Positions 10,767-21,756 of a stretch of DNA of 64,000 bases are shown in pieces. The notes under the pieces were generated by a model, which ran no database searches, was not told the origin of the DNA, and was given only the letters and a program-made list of their open reading frames with translations. Both the position numbers and the translations under genes were made by a program. The stretch spans positions 3,205,504 through 3,269,503 of the forward strand of contig OZ023217.1 of the NCBI GenBank assembly GCA_963995525.1, given 5' to 3'. Numbering within the stretch: position 1 is the stretch's first letter; each line of letters opens with the position of its first letter. Origin of the DNA: Escarpia spicata (Eukaryota > Annelida > Polychaeta > Sabellida > Siboglinidae).

Positions 10767-13645
10767 ATTCGCAGGGGGGACTCACAGAAAAGCCTGAAAA
10801 TGGAGGCATAGATAAAGACAGCACAAATAAATCAACAAATAACAGTCTGGAAAACTCTTCTGAAGCTGGATATAAATGTGTTTGTTTAAATGCAAGGAGT
10901 ATAGTAAACAAAAGAAATGAACTAAACATTATGGTAGAAGATATTGACCCTCATATAATAGGTATAACCGAATCCTGGACCACCACCGATATATCAGATG
11001 CTGAATTGGGACTGACAGGATATGTAATGTTTAGAAAAGATAGAATAGGAAGAAAGGGAGGTGGAGTTATTTTATATATTAAAGAATCTATTCAGGCTTA
11101 TGAAATAAAATTAGAAAGAGAAGCAGATTGCGAAGAAGCTGTTTGGTGTAACATAGTTACAGGAAACTCAACGTTGACGGTTGGGTTGGTTTATCGAAGT
11201 CCAAACATAAGCATAGAAGAGAATGAAAAAATACAAAACGCTATAAGGGAAGTAAGCAAACGGGACTGTATTATTATGGGGGATTTTAACCATGGGCATA
11301 TACAATGGAAATCTCTACAGAGTATGGGGAGAGAGGACCACAAGTTTTTAGTTTTAGTTCAAGATACATTCCTTTCTCAACATGTGCTAGAACCAACCAG
11401 GGGTGAGAATGTGTTAGACATAGTTTTGTCCTCACAGAATGAATTAGTTGACAATGTCAAGATATGTGAGCCACTGGGGAGTAGCGATCACAACCAGATA
11501 CATTTTACCATCAAAGTAAAATCAGAAAGGAATAGCAAAAAGCAGTATAGGAGAAATTTCCACAAAGGAAGGTATAAGGACATGAGGAAATATTTAGCAA
11601 AGATAGACTGGAATAAGACACTGAAAAATAAGACGGCAACAGAATGCTGGAATATATTAAAGAGTGAAATTAAGTGCATAATCGATAAATTTGTACCCTT
11701 CAAAAACCAAGGAAAACGGTCCAAAAAGAAACACTTATCGAAAGAAGCCATTAGAAAAATTAAGTATAAACAAATGATGTGGAAGTCATATAGATGTACT
11801 GGAAATGATGAAGACTACAACAATTATAAAGAAGCACTTAACCAAGCTACAGCTGAAATTAGAAATTCAAAGAGAAGCTATGAACAACAATTAGCTAGTA
11901 ATATAAAACATGACAGCAAGAGTTTTTATGCGTATGTTCGAAGCAAACAGAAAGTTCAAGATAAGGTCGGTCCTCTAGAAGATAGTGCTGGAAATATGAT
12001 ATCAGAGGGATTCATAATGGCAGAAGACCTGAATGAGTACTTTAGTTCAGTGTTTACCAGGGAAGATATTAGTTCACTGCCAATACCAAAGGCTAAGTTC
12101 AAGGGGGCAGATTCAGACTATTTAGGACAATTAATTGTAACCCCGGAAATGGTAGCTAAGAAAATAAGGGCTATGAAGGAAAATAAATCACCTGGAGTGG
12201 ATGGTATTCCACCCAAACTACTATTGGAAATTGTAGAACAAATTAGCATACCACTTGCAACAGTTTTCAACTTGTCATTAGAAGAGGGAGTGGTTCCTTT
12301 AGAATGGAAAGAAGCAAACATTATACCGTTATTCAAAAAAGGTTCGAGAAACAAGTCAGAGAACTATAGACCAGTGAGTTTAACATCAGTGATTTGTAAA
12401 TTATTAGAAAGACTAATTAAAGATCACATGGTGGATTTTCTTGCTAAACAAAACTTGATAAACCCATCTCAACATGGTTTTTTTAAAGCGAGGTCATGCT
12501 TAACAAATATGTTATGTTTTTTGGAAGACATCACTAAGTGGGTAGATGAGGGAACACCAGTAGATATCGTCTACTTAGATTTTCAAAAAGCTTTTGACAA
12601 AGTACCACATCAAAGATTACTGCTTAAACTAAAGGCCCATGGCATAGGAAATGGTATAATAAACTGGATAGAACAATGGCTGATTGACAGAAGACAACGT
12701 GTAGTAGTTGATGGGGAGGCTTCAAACTGGAAATCGGTATTGAGTGGGGTACCACAGGGATCAGTATTAGGTCCTATATTATTCTTAATATACATCAACG
12801 ATTTGGATGATGAAATAACAAGCAAGGTGTTGAAATTTGCGGATGATACAAAAGTGTTTAGAAGGATTAAAAGTGATGGAGATAGACAGCATTTACAAGA
12901 TGATCTTGACAGGTTGATGAAATGGTCTGAAAAATGGCAAATGATGTTCAATTTTGGGAAATGTAAATGCCTCCACATAGGACATGGGAACGAAGAGGTA
13001 GAATATACAATGGGGGGTACTGTACTAAGTACTACTGTAAAAGAAAAGGACTTAGGGTTAACCGTTAGTGCTGATATGAAGATTTCAGAGCAGTGCGGAA
13101 TTGCAGCTTCAAAGGGAAATCAAATCCTTGGATTAATTAGGCGAAACATAACGTATAAGGAAACAGAGCTAATAATACCGCTGTACAAAACAATAGTTAG
13201 GCCTCATTTAGAATATTGTATTCAAGCGTGGAGGCCATATCGCAGGAAGGACATAGATATGCTAGAAAGAGTGCAGAGGAGAGCAACTAAAATGATACAA
13301 AATCTGAGGGATCTTAGTTATGAAATACGCCTAAAAAAATGCGGTTTAACAACACTAGAGACCAGGAGATTGAGAGGAGATCAGATAGAAGTGTTCAAAA
13401 TATTGAAGGGTTATGAAAATATTGATAGAAATATGTTTTTCTCAGTTAAGAAAGATAGAAGGACTAGAGGACATGATCTTGCATTAGCAAAGGAGCAGAG
13501 TAGATTGGATATAAGAAAGTTTTCATTTTCACAAAGGACTGTAAATGAATGGAACAGATTACCTGCTGATTGTGTGGGTGCTAGTAGCGTGAATATGTTT
13601 AAAAATAAAATCGACACATACCTCAGACGGGCGGGATACACATAG
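10748..13645 (+). CDS. CR1 ORF2 polyprotein: APE endonuclease and reverse transcriptase
   Basis: The ~965-residue protein nicks target DNA and copies element RNA by target-primed reverse transcription. The N-terminal APE-type endonuclease shows CLNARS (46-51), TESW, GGGV, YRSP, GDFN (178-181) and GSSDHN (244-249, His248). The RT domain has NYRPVSL, YLDFQKAF with Asp611, PQGSVLGP (669-676) and FADD (697-700). The C terminus has the usual CR1 region (YCIQAW, RVQRRATK). The frame is open from 10736, but its first ATG is at 10931, already inside the endonuclease. The product is therefore probably made as an ORF1-ORF2 fusion by -1 frameshifting at 10757-10763. No premature stop was found, so activity is plausible. 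Confidence 0.9.
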   Translation: MHLFKLDSQGGLTEKPENGGIDKDSTNKSTNNSLENSSEAGYKCVCLNARSIVNKRNELNIMVEDIDPHIIGITESWTTTDISDAELGLTGYVMFRKDRIGRKGGGVILYIKESIQAYEIKLEREADCEEAVWCNIVTGNSTLTVGLVYRSPNISIEENEKIQNAIREVSKRDCIIMGDFNHGHIQWKSLQSMGREDHKFLVLVQDTFLSQHVLEPTRGENVLDIVLSSQNELVDNVKICEPLGSSDHNQIHFTIKVKSERNSKKQYRRNFHKGRYKDMRKYLAKIDWNKTLKNKTATECWNILKSEIKCIIDKFVPFKNQGKRSKKKHLSKEAIRKIKYKQMMWKSYRCTGNDEDYNNYKEALNQATAEIRNSKRSYEQQLASNIKHDSKSFYAYVRSKQKVQDKVGPLEDSAGNMISEGFIMAEDLNEYFSSVFTREDISSLPIPKAKFKGADSDYLGQLIVTPEMVAKKIRAMKENKSPGVDGIPPKLLLEIVEQISIPLATVFNLSLEEGVVPLEWKEANIIPLFKKGSRNKSENYRPVSLTSVICKLLERLIKDHMVDFLAKQNLINPSQHGFFKARSCLTNMLCFLEDITKWVDEGTPVDIVYLDFQKAFDKVPHQRLLLKLKAHGIGNGIINWIEQWLIDRRQRVVVDGEASNWKSVLSGVPQGSVLGPILFLIYINDLDDEITSKVLKFADDTKVFRRIKSDGDRQHLQDDLDRLMKWSEKWQMMFNFGKCKCLHIGHGNEEVEYTMGGTVLSTTVKEKDLGLTVSADMKISEQCGIAASKGNQILGLIRRNITYKETELIIPLYKTIVRPHLEYCIQAWRPYRRKDIDMLERVQRRATKMIQNLRDLSYEIRLKKCGLTTLETRRLRGDQIEVFKILKGYENIDRNMFFSVKKDRRTRGHDLALAKEQSRLDIRKFSFSQRTVNEWNRLPADCVGASSVNMFKNKIDTYLRRAGYT
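10757..10763 (+). promoter_or_regulatory. Putative -1 ribosomal frameshift slippery heptamer
   Basis: The zero-frame codons are TAT TTA AAC TAG. The heptamer T TTA AAC is therefore in exact X-XXY-YYZ phase, and the next codon is the ORF1 stop. Slipping back one base gives TTT AAA CTA GAT, which is the ORF2 frame. The heptamer and the following TAG are preserved in the decayed copy at 57307-57316. A downstream G6 run and a gcct/aggc mini-hairpin exist, but no clear pseudoknot was established by eye. Confidence 0.6.
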
Positions 13646-13750
13646 ATAAAAATGTCGGACTCTCGAAAAGCCAAGGGCTTCCTTGTCCACCTGCTACCTA
13701 GAGTTAATTCTCTGGGTGGCAATCTTGTTCTTGTTCTTGTTAAATCTTGT
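13646..13750 (+). other. CR1 3' UTR
   Basis: It contains a short hairpin (aagcc...ggctt near 13669-13683) and ends in tcttgttcttgttaaatcttgt repeats, which mark the template end in this family. The same tail is seen at 41.4, 59.7 and 62.15 kb. Confidence 0.7.
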
Positions 13751-15495
13751 TACAGCTACTGACGACACGACGTACAGAGTGAGACGTATCAAAATCTACA
13801 GCTACTATCGACACGACGTACTGAGTGGCAAGTATTACAATACACTGCTACTGACGACACGGCGTACAGAGTGAGACGTATCACAATCTACAGCTACTAA
13901 CGGCACGACGTACTGAGTGACAATTATTACAATCTACAGCTAGTGACGACACGACGTACTGAGTGAGACGTATCAAAATCTACAGCTACTAACGACACGA
14001 CCTACTGAGTGGCAAGTATTACAATCTACAGCTACTGACGACACGACGTACAGAGTGAGATGTATCACAATCTACAGCTACTAACGGCACGACGTACTGA
14101 GTGACAAGTATTACAATCTACAGCTACTGACGACACGACGTACAGAGTGAGACGTATTACAATCTACAGCTACTGACAACACGACGTACAGAGTGACAAG
14201 TATTACAATCTACAGCTACTGACGACACGACGTACAGAGTGACAAGTATTACAATCTACAGCTACTGACGACACGGCGTACAGAGTGAGACGTATTACAA
14301 TCTACAGCTACTGACGACACGACGTACAGAGTGACAAGTATTACAATCTACAGCTAGTGACGACACGACGTACTGAGTGAGACGTATCAAAATCTACAGC
14401 TACTAACGACACGACCTACTGAGTGGCAAGTATTACAATCTACAGCTACTGACGACACGACGTACAGAGTGAGATGTATCACAATCTACAGCTACTAACG
14501 GCACGACGTACTGAGTGACAAGTATTACAATCTACAGCTACTGACGACACGACGTACAGAGTGAGACGTATTACAATCTACAGCTACTGACAACACGACG
14601 TACAGAGTGACAAGTATTACAATCTACAGCTACTGACGACACGACGTACAGAGTGACAAGTATTACAATCTACAGCTACTGACGACACGGCGTACAGAGT
14701 GAGACGTATTACAATCTACAGCTACTGACGACACGACGTACAGAGTGACAAGTATTACAATCTACAGCTACTGACGACACGGCGTACAGAGTGACAAGTA
14801 TTACAATCTACAGCTACTAACGGCACGACGTACTGAGTGACAAGTATTACAATCTACAGCTACTGACGACACGACGTACAAAGTGACAAGTATTACAATC
14901 TACAGCTACTAACGGCACGACGTACTGAGTGACAAGTATTACAATCTACAGCTACTGACGACACGACGTACAGAGTGACAAGTATTACAATCTACAGCTA
15001 CTAACGGCACGACGTACTGAGTGACAAGTATTACAATCTACAGCTACTGACGACACGACGTACAGAGTGACAAGTATTACAATCTACAGCTACTGACGAC
15101 ACGGCGTACAGAGTGAAAAATATTACAATCTACAGCTACTGACGACACGACGTACAGAGTGACAAGTATTACAATCTACTGCTACTTACGACACGGCGTA
15201 CAGAGTGAGACGTATTACAATCTACAGCTACTGACGACACGACGTACAGAGTGACACGTATTACAATCTACAGCTACTGACGACACGACGTACAGAGTGA
15301 CAAGTATTACAATCTACAGCTACTGACGACACAACATACAGAGGGAGACTTATCACAATCTACAGCTACTGACGACACAACATACAGAGGGAGACTTATC
15401 ACAATCTACAGCTACTGACGACACAACATACAGAGGGAGACTTATCACAATCTACAGCTACTGACGACACGACGTACAAAATGAGACGTATCACT
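13751..15495 (+). repeat. 46-bp satellite array (left arm)
   Basis: About 38 copies of a 46-bp unit contain cgacacgacgtacagagtga and tattacaatctacagctac. Variants repeat every nine units: the distinctive tagtgacg copy recurs at 13941 and 14355, and cctactgag at 14001 and 14415. This is a 414-bp higher-order repeat. The array has no long frame and is non-coding. Confidence 0.95.
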
Positions 15496-15900
15496 TCTGG
15501 ATCAGTTGGGTAACGCCAGTTGAATGTTTCTGTTTTATTTAACAAATTGTAGTTTACCGGGCATGATATGATGAAGTTAATTTGAAACCATTGCTCCAAT
15601 GTTGAAAAGTTGACAAGTGAATGTTTATGTCGGCTAAGCGATCAGCTCATAATAACCCAACTGTTAAATCACGTCATCGCTGAACGTATAAGCAATATGT
15701 TAACATTAATCAATATATTTTCGTAGCTTCAATCAGGTGCGCGGGATTGCAAGCGTTTGGCTTAGAGGCAGTAACAACAATAAACATATTGGGGGAAATA
15801 TTGAAGTAAACAATGAACATCGATAATCTTGGCGCTTTAACATTATATTTATCTAGATATTACATAATGGCAGGTGTCTCTTTCTTGAAATTGTTAAACA
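15496..15900. other. Unique sequence shared by both arms, no gene
   Basis: It pairs with 24700-25110 in reverse complement. No protein or RNA motif was recognised. Confidence 0.6.
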
Positions 15901-15904
15901 CCTC

Positions 15905-16202
15905 TCGTTCTCTCTCTTTCTCTCCTCTCTCTCTCCCTCCCTCCCTCCCTCCCTCCCTCCCTCCCTCCCTCCCTCCCTCCCTCCCTCCCTCCCTCCCTCC
16001 CTCCCTCCCTCCCTCCCTCCCTCCCTCCCTCCCTCCCTCCCTCCCTCCCTCCCTCCCTCCCTCCCTCCCTCCCTCCCTCCCTCCCTCCCTCCCTCCCTCC
16101 CTCCCTCCCTCCCTCCCTCCCTCCCTCCCTCCCTCCCTCCCTCCCTCCCTCCCTCCCTCCCTCCCTCCCTCCCTCCCTCCCTCCCTCCCTCCCTCCCTCC
16201 CT

Positions 16203-16239
<37 letters not shown>

Positions 16240-16386
16240 TCTCTCTCCCTCTCTCTCTCCCTCCCTCCCTCTCTCCCTCCCTCCCTCCCTCCCTCCCTCC
16301 CTCCCTCCCTCCCTCCCTCCCTCCCTCCCTCCCTCCCTCCCTCCCTCCCTCCCTCCCTCCCTCCCTCCCTCCCTCCCTCCCTCCCT

Positions 16387-16428
<42 letters not shown>
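15905..16428 (+). repeat. (CCCT)n / (CT)n polypyrimidine tract
   Basis: About 270 bp of ccct is interrupted by CT runs. The right arm has the GA counterpart at 24436-24700 without the long ccct expansion. Confidence 0.98.
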
Positions 16429-16429
<1 letters not shown>

Positions 16430-16711
16430 AAACTTGGTTGACATTACACCGTTGCCATAATAGTAAAATATCGTAATAAATAAATAAACTGACCCGACGT
16501 CACGGTCGATGCACGACTGGACTTCCTGGACGCCACGTGAATGCAGCTCGTTGACTGGTGGCGCTAGTGGTTGTAGTGGCACGTGACCACGCGGTGACGG
16601 CATGGTGAGAGTCTCGGCATAGCTCGGTACCGGATGTCCCGACCCGACGGCACTCTCGTACGACGGCGGCCGCGACCCGCACAAGTTCCTGTTGCACACA
16701 GACAGGAACAT
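16427..16711 (-). pseudogene. Gene B, left copy: PPxY-tail exon, internally deleted
   Basis: The minus strand encodes PPSYESAVGSGHPVPSYAETL followed by SPRGHVPLQPLAPPVNELHS. This is the same motif string as gene A (PPPSYES...VPSYAETL...SPRGH). The right-arm copy at 23745-24436 carries ~450 bp upstream (helix-like and HPTG-repeat region) that is missing here, where the frame instead begins at NRNLCGSR. The copy is therefore truncated. The C-terminal residues run into the flank of the CT tract. Confidence 0.4.
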
Positions 16712-16849
16712 GGTTAATATTTGTGATGTGAAAATAAGCGTTTAGTAGTTTATGCATATTAAATTCGCTATTATTTGAATGTATCTACAGAAGCATTGAC
16801 ACGCAATATGTGCTTGTAGTATGACAGGTACTAATAAAATGTTAGCTGT

Positions 16850-17600
16850 TTTATACCAGGGTGCAATACACTTTCCATCATAAAAAACTGTTCCGACTTC
16901 CCAGACCCAACCACAATTCTTCCTTTTGTTCTTTCATACACAGCTTCACCATCCTGACTTCTACTTCTGGCACTCCCGTCCCTCTCATTGTTGTCGTCAT
17001 CATCTCTCTTGTCACTCCCCTCCATCTCATTGTTGTCGCCATCATCTCTCTTGTCACTCCCGTCCATCTCATTATTGTCGTCATCATTCTCTTGTCACTG
17101 TGTCGTAGGCCTTCTCCAGGTCCACAATGCCCACTACCATGTTCCCTCATCCATCCCATCTCTGACAGCTTCTCTACCTGTCTTAAAGCAGCCCACCACT
17201 CGCCCGCTACCCTTGTGTCTCTCTGTTTGTTCTTCACCCAATTCTTGTAGCCCACCAGATATGTGAAACATATGGTAAAACTGCACATTTTACGACACAA
17301 GCATGACATTTGGCACACACTTAGATATTGCATAAAAAAATATTTGGATATAGGGCCATCTCAGATTTCGACCTGGAAGGCGATGATGGCCATTTTTCAA
17401 GTTTTTGACCTCTGATATTCACATCCACCATTTTAAAGATTGTGGTCGTTAAACTCGAAATCCCCACATTGCTCTATTCTCTTTCGAACCCTCCCACCCC
17501 GGGTCCTCTCTAGCAGCTTCATATTGTTATTGAGAAGTGTGATGTATCTGTAGTTCCCAGAGTCTTGTATGTTCTCTTCCATTTTGGTACAATTGGCCTT
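16850..17600 (-). mobile_element. RTE-like reverse-transcriptase remnant (left arm)
   Basis: This is the counterpart of the right-arm remnant at 22640-23585. It includes the VGSGKSEQFFMMESVLHPG end of the palm region and the motif-A region near 17120-17160. A 42-bp minisatellite here has only three copies (16972-17098) against seven in the right arm. Frames are interrupted. Confidence 0.55.
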
Positions 17601-17849
17601 GTCCGTCACTCGTCTAGTATTTCACCTTGCCTCATACATGTATTCAGCAGTCTCGTTGTTCAGCTGGTTTCAATCTCCCCCGCTGTCATCACCATCTCCA
17701 CTCGTATCTCATCGCTACCCTGTGTTCCTCCGTTCATTCCGGTTTACATCTCGGTATCAGTATCGTCAGCTAATTCCTTCTTCCCCTCTACATATACAAT
17801 GGTATATCCATATAGTTGTTATTTTCTTCCTGGTTCAGTAGTTCCTTGA

Positions 17850-18640
17850 AGTACATAGGCGGGGGAACAGGGGGGCAAGGGGGCATCTGCCCCCTGGAAT
17901 TTCGTCTGGGGGCCGACATATGATTATGTCCCTCCTGTAAATCTTAGCCTGAATATGTGGGGTTTGGCGAACCTCAAAGGGGGAGCAAATCGAAAACAAA
18001 TGGAAAACATTACCTAAGTGCCGTAAATAACTTCCCATCGAGAAAATAAAAAAATTTCCTACCTATCCAAAAATTTGAGCGCAAAAGTAATAAAACATTC
18101 CCGCCTCGAGGGCTTTAGACGAACAGTGTATATAATCACGACCGTGTCACACTTTGGGCATCGAAAGTGTGCTTAGTCGCGATATTTTTGTAACGTAAAT
18201 ATACATGGGATGATGTTGAATTATGGCAATAAAACATGAGGTATTAAAATTTGGCAAAAATGTTGTTATAACGACAAAGTCGAGGTGGGCCCTGATACTA
18301 GACAAGTGCCAATAATAGTGACATTTGTGTACTTCCGAACGGGAAATTTAAGCGTGGTTCAAAAATAAGTTGGAAACACTGTAAAATGTCAAACTGATCA
18401 ATGAGTTTAGTTTCGTAGTGCTGGCACTTCCAGCGAGTTCCGTTGAATGTGAAAGAGGCGTCAAAACAGTGAAACGAGTGAAGAGTTCAAGACTGAGTTT
18501 CGAAACCGCATCAAGTCATCCACAATGTCAGCTATCATCACCATCCAGCTACCATCACCATCCAGCTGCATTCACCCCACATGGCTGACTTAAAACCCAC
18601 GTCAGCTATCCACCTGTGGGATACATCCGGCGCTAGGATG
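17850..18640 (+). mobile_element. hAT transposon remnant with C-terminal dimerisation motif (left arm)
   Basis: Bases 18398-18510 encode VVLALPASSVECERGVKTVK followed by RVKSSRLSFET. This is the hallmark hAT C-terminal dimerisation motif (lP.SS..CERgfS..kriKs..R). The G-rich start at about 17852 (aggcgggggaacagggggg, then gccccct) resembles terminal sequence of such elements. Most of the transposase is missing. The inner boundary of the inverted duplication falls at the end of this motif. Confidence 0.6.
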
Positions 18641-19474
18641 CCCAAATTCAAATCCGAGCTGGACTCGGACAATGAGTAACAGTCGGACTCCAGCTCGGAC
18701 TCAGCTCGAGTTACTGTCAGTGACTCGAGCGAGTGTATTTGGAGCCTGACAGTCCCGCTGCTCCTGCAGATGATTGCAACACTTCTGAGTAGAACCCTGC
18801 CGACATCCGTGTTGTGGTATTTGTTATAATTTGCAACATGGATGTTTTTCTGTCAACAATAAACTGTTGCCTATGTTGTCATTTCATATTCACTGGTTCA
18901 TTAATCTGAAAATCATAAATATGCAGGACAGACTTCGCCTGAACTAATATATTAATAATTGCCATGCGGTACAGCTTCAAATGTATACTAGTGTAATTAT
19001 GTTAATATTTGGACCACCAACTTTTGTATGGGACCATCAACTTTTGAAAGTTGAAGGTCCGACAGACCACCAATTTTTCAGCTAAGGTGTAGAACACTGG
19101 TTATCTATGTGAATTAAATTACTACTGCGGCATGTCATCTCATAGATTAGATATAGCCGCATACAGTTGTCACTTTAGAAAACTTTGCCTTATGTTTTTG
19201 TCAGAAAGAAATACGTCTGTGGCCGGAATTTCAAAAAAATATACGATAGAATGCGTGAACTCATCAATCATCGTGTTCAGCATCCATTGTTAAGATTTGA
19301 CGATGTTTTGTTAGGCAACAGGTCACGTGATGGATAGGTCAATTTACCTATCCAGTACACGCGGTTTGCCTACATCACAATCAAAATTCTGCGCTTGACT
19401 TCCGTCGCCAACAATGTTGATAACGGTTATAAATGTGAATACCAGTGGCCTTCATCAGCGGCCCACATTGAGCT
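18641..19474. other. Spacer sequence, no gene seen
   Basis: Mostly AT-rich. A patch at 18650-18740 has repeated tcggactc/ctcgag motifs. No recognisable domain. Confidence 0.45.
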
Positions 19475-19510
19475 CCCGACGAAGGCCGCCAAAGGCCGTC
19501 GAATCGTCGA
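19475..19510 (+). ncRNA. Degenerate hammerhead-like motif
   Basis: The string ccgacgaaggcc, then gcc, then aaaggccgtcgaatcgtcg resembles the CUGANGA - stem II - GAAAC arrangement of hammerheads in Penelope-like and related retroelements. The core positions are not canonical, so any activity is doubtful. Confidence 0.2.
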
Positions 19511-19554
19511 TGTAAATCGAATTTTCTAGTTGTGTAATAAGAAAATGTCTTTAT

Positions 19555-21645
19555 TTAGGGCCGTCGCTTCGTCGCAGCTGTAGATGCGGGTCATGCACCG
19601 GCGTGGAAGCTTGTTATCAATCATGCTAGTGATGGTCCACGCCTTGCACGAGTGTAGCAGCGCGGATCAGGTGCGCACATAATACAGACGAGCCCGAAGC
19701 ACGCGCGAGAGCCATTCATCTCTACAAATATGTGTCAATGATTGGAATTTGTTGTATGACATCGCCACTCGCCAATTCTTCTGTTTCCTTCCCATCCGCA
19801 GCCCAGATACACAACCGAATATATATTTTCCAGCGGTATACCATTGAGTGGAACAGATTGTAAACGGGCCGCCACTACTTGTAGCACATTCGTATCCGCT
19901 AGCGTACACTTGGATGACAGCTCGTGTGAGTTGTCCGTAGCCCCAGGTCTATTTTAATGGCTTTTTCTGCCCTTGTCGGTGGGAATGTTCATCCACTCAA
20001 TGCATACTTGAACTGCATGGCAGTGACGTCGCTCTCTGCTGTAGCCGATACCTCTGCACCTCTCCGAGACGTCTTACTCTTTGTCTTGGCAACACTGATT
20101 ACCAAGTCCGTGAGATTGCTGTATTCGTCTAGCCGCGTAAGTCGATCAGTCGCCGCCCTGGCGAGCCTGCTCAGCAGTCCTATGTCATCAGCATATAACA
20201 AAGGTCTTTGAGGCGAACGTCACACGGGAGTCATACAGTCGCCGTGTAGTAGTCCACGGCTGACTTCTAAGGCTCTGGAGCGATGCATGGGACCTTTAAC
20301 AACGACCTTGGCCTGTCCGTTCACTGACATGATGACGTCGGCGAGTTTACTAGGACGAGAATGTTCCACTGGCGACATACCCATATAGTCGTGACTGAGA
20401 ATGCAGCCTTGTAATCAACATACATCCACACGACACTTTCTCCCGCAGCCTCTGTGTCGACCACTGCCTCTCTTAGTATGAATAGCTTGTCCAGGAATCT
20501 CCTTCCTTCTTCGAATTAATTCTGGCTATCAGCAATGCGTCTGTCAATGATCATCGTTACTCTCCTCAGGATAATGATGCAGGCGTGGCTGAGCAAGCAG
20601 ATGGCGCGAAAGGTGGAGTCGCTTCTGTGCCCTTTCGTACATGTATATCGCCACGAGTTCGCCGGTGGGTTAGTCTGTGGGCAGCGGTTCCATTTGCCAG
20701 ATCGATTCGATGATGTCATGTAGTCCACGCACGCACGCACGCACGCACGCACGCACGGACGCACGCACGGACGCACGCACCCACGCACGCACCCACCCAC
20801 GCACGCACGCACGAGCAACAAACCAAGCATAGCAGTTGTTACAAATACACGTATATGTTTGTATCTTAAGCTCGTTTTTGTTGACCACAAAGTTTTTACA
20901 CTCACCAGTAAAGACGTAAAACCAAAGTGGCGCCCTGTAGCGAGTGGTTCACTAAAACAGCAAACACATAGTAAGTGAACATCTCAGAATAACGACTCTT
21001 TAATGCATCGCCAACTGGTAGACGAGAAGAAGCGAGTGGTCCAAGAGGGCGAATGAATGTAGAAAGAGGCGGGACACGCGGGAGAAGATACAACTACTCT
21101 GCTCTTGGGTTTAATTGGGCCAGATCTTGAAGAATTAGTGCCGGTGACTCTCTTCGCAATACGGTACACTGACCTTATATTATTGCGGGCAGCTGCCTCC
21201 TCTGCTTTCTCTGCCTGGCTATCCAGCCACTCCCGTCTGTTTCGTTGGGCACTGTGTTTGACTTCTCTGTCTGTCTCAATATAGGCCTGGTAGAAGGCTG
21301 TGTTGTCTGGTGCACTGTTGGGCCGCTTTTGGTGTAGCTGTTTCCTTTCGGTGATGCACGGTTGCTGATCCATATTTCCTCCAAGGGTTTCTGCTACTCG
21401 AGGATGTCCTCGTCCGCTGTTCTCATTGCCTCCTTCAGATGGTCCCACTAATCAGTCAACCAGGCATGGGCTCTGCAAGGGCGTCAAAGCGATTCTGTAT
21501 ATAAAGACGTGTAACCTCTTCCGACTTCAGGAGACTTCAGCTTTGCGATGTCAAACTTCTTGGGCGGGTTGTCTTTTTCTTTTGCCTCTTCAGCCTTATC
21601 TTCAGCTTGGCGATGGCCAGGTGGTGGTCGCTGCAGGCATCTGCT
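19555..21645 (-). mobile_element. Broken RTE-like non-LTR retrotransposon in the palindrome spacer
   Basis: On the minus strand, in order: endonuclease end SDHHLAIAKLKIRLKRQKK (21640-21550), linker EWLDSQAEKAEEAAARNN then RSVYRIAKRV (about 21250-21130), motif A YVDYKAAF (about 20420-20400), LYADDIGLLSR (20198-20166) and thumb SCKAWTITSMIDNKLPRR near 19640-19590. Stops and frame changes separate the parts and a GCAC repeat lies at 20725-20815, so it is dead. Its orientation is opposite to the left-arm hAT piece. Confidence 0.7.
20725..20815 (+). repeat. (ACGC)n simple repeat
   Basis: acgc tetranucleotides with ggac/ccac variants. The ACVRACVRA frame is an artefact. Confidence 0.9.
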
Positions 21646-21649
21646 CCTC

Positions 21650-21756
21650 TATATTAAGAATAACATAGGTCCCAGTACTGATCCCTGTGGTACCCCACTC
21701 AGAACTGATTCCCAATTTGAAGCCACCCCACCAACTACTACCCGTTGTCTTCTGTC
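21650..21756 (-). mobile_element. Small CR1 RT fragment
   Basis: The minus strand encodes RRQRVVVGGVASNWESVLSG followed by VPQGSVLGP. This is the same family and region as residues 650-680 of the intact ORF2. It abuts the inner edge of the right arm. Confidence 0.75.

Larger units (their letters stand above)
8932..13750 (+). mobile_element. Full-length, apparently intact CR1-clade non-LTR retrotransposon
   Basis: The element has a ~614-bp 5' UTR, ORF1 (9546-10766), ORF2 (10748-13645) and a ~105-bp 3' UTR ending in tcttgtt-type repeats. It splits the 46-bp satellite: tacag occurs just before the 5' end (8927-8931) and again just after the 3' end (13751-13755), fitting a 5-bp target duplication. 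Both ORFs are free of stops and all catalytic motifs are present, so the insertion is young compared with the decayed relatives at 57.1-59.7, 61.2-62.15, 41.27-41.42 and 21.65-21.76 kb. The ORF1 esterase and APE-type endonuclease are classic CR1 features. The right arm lacks the insertion, so it post-dates the inverted duplication. Confidence 0.9.

Noticed and set aside
13751..15495. CRISPR-like array
   Set aside because: Units are contiguous 46-bp repeats without unique spacers, and the genome is eukaryotic; it is a satellite.
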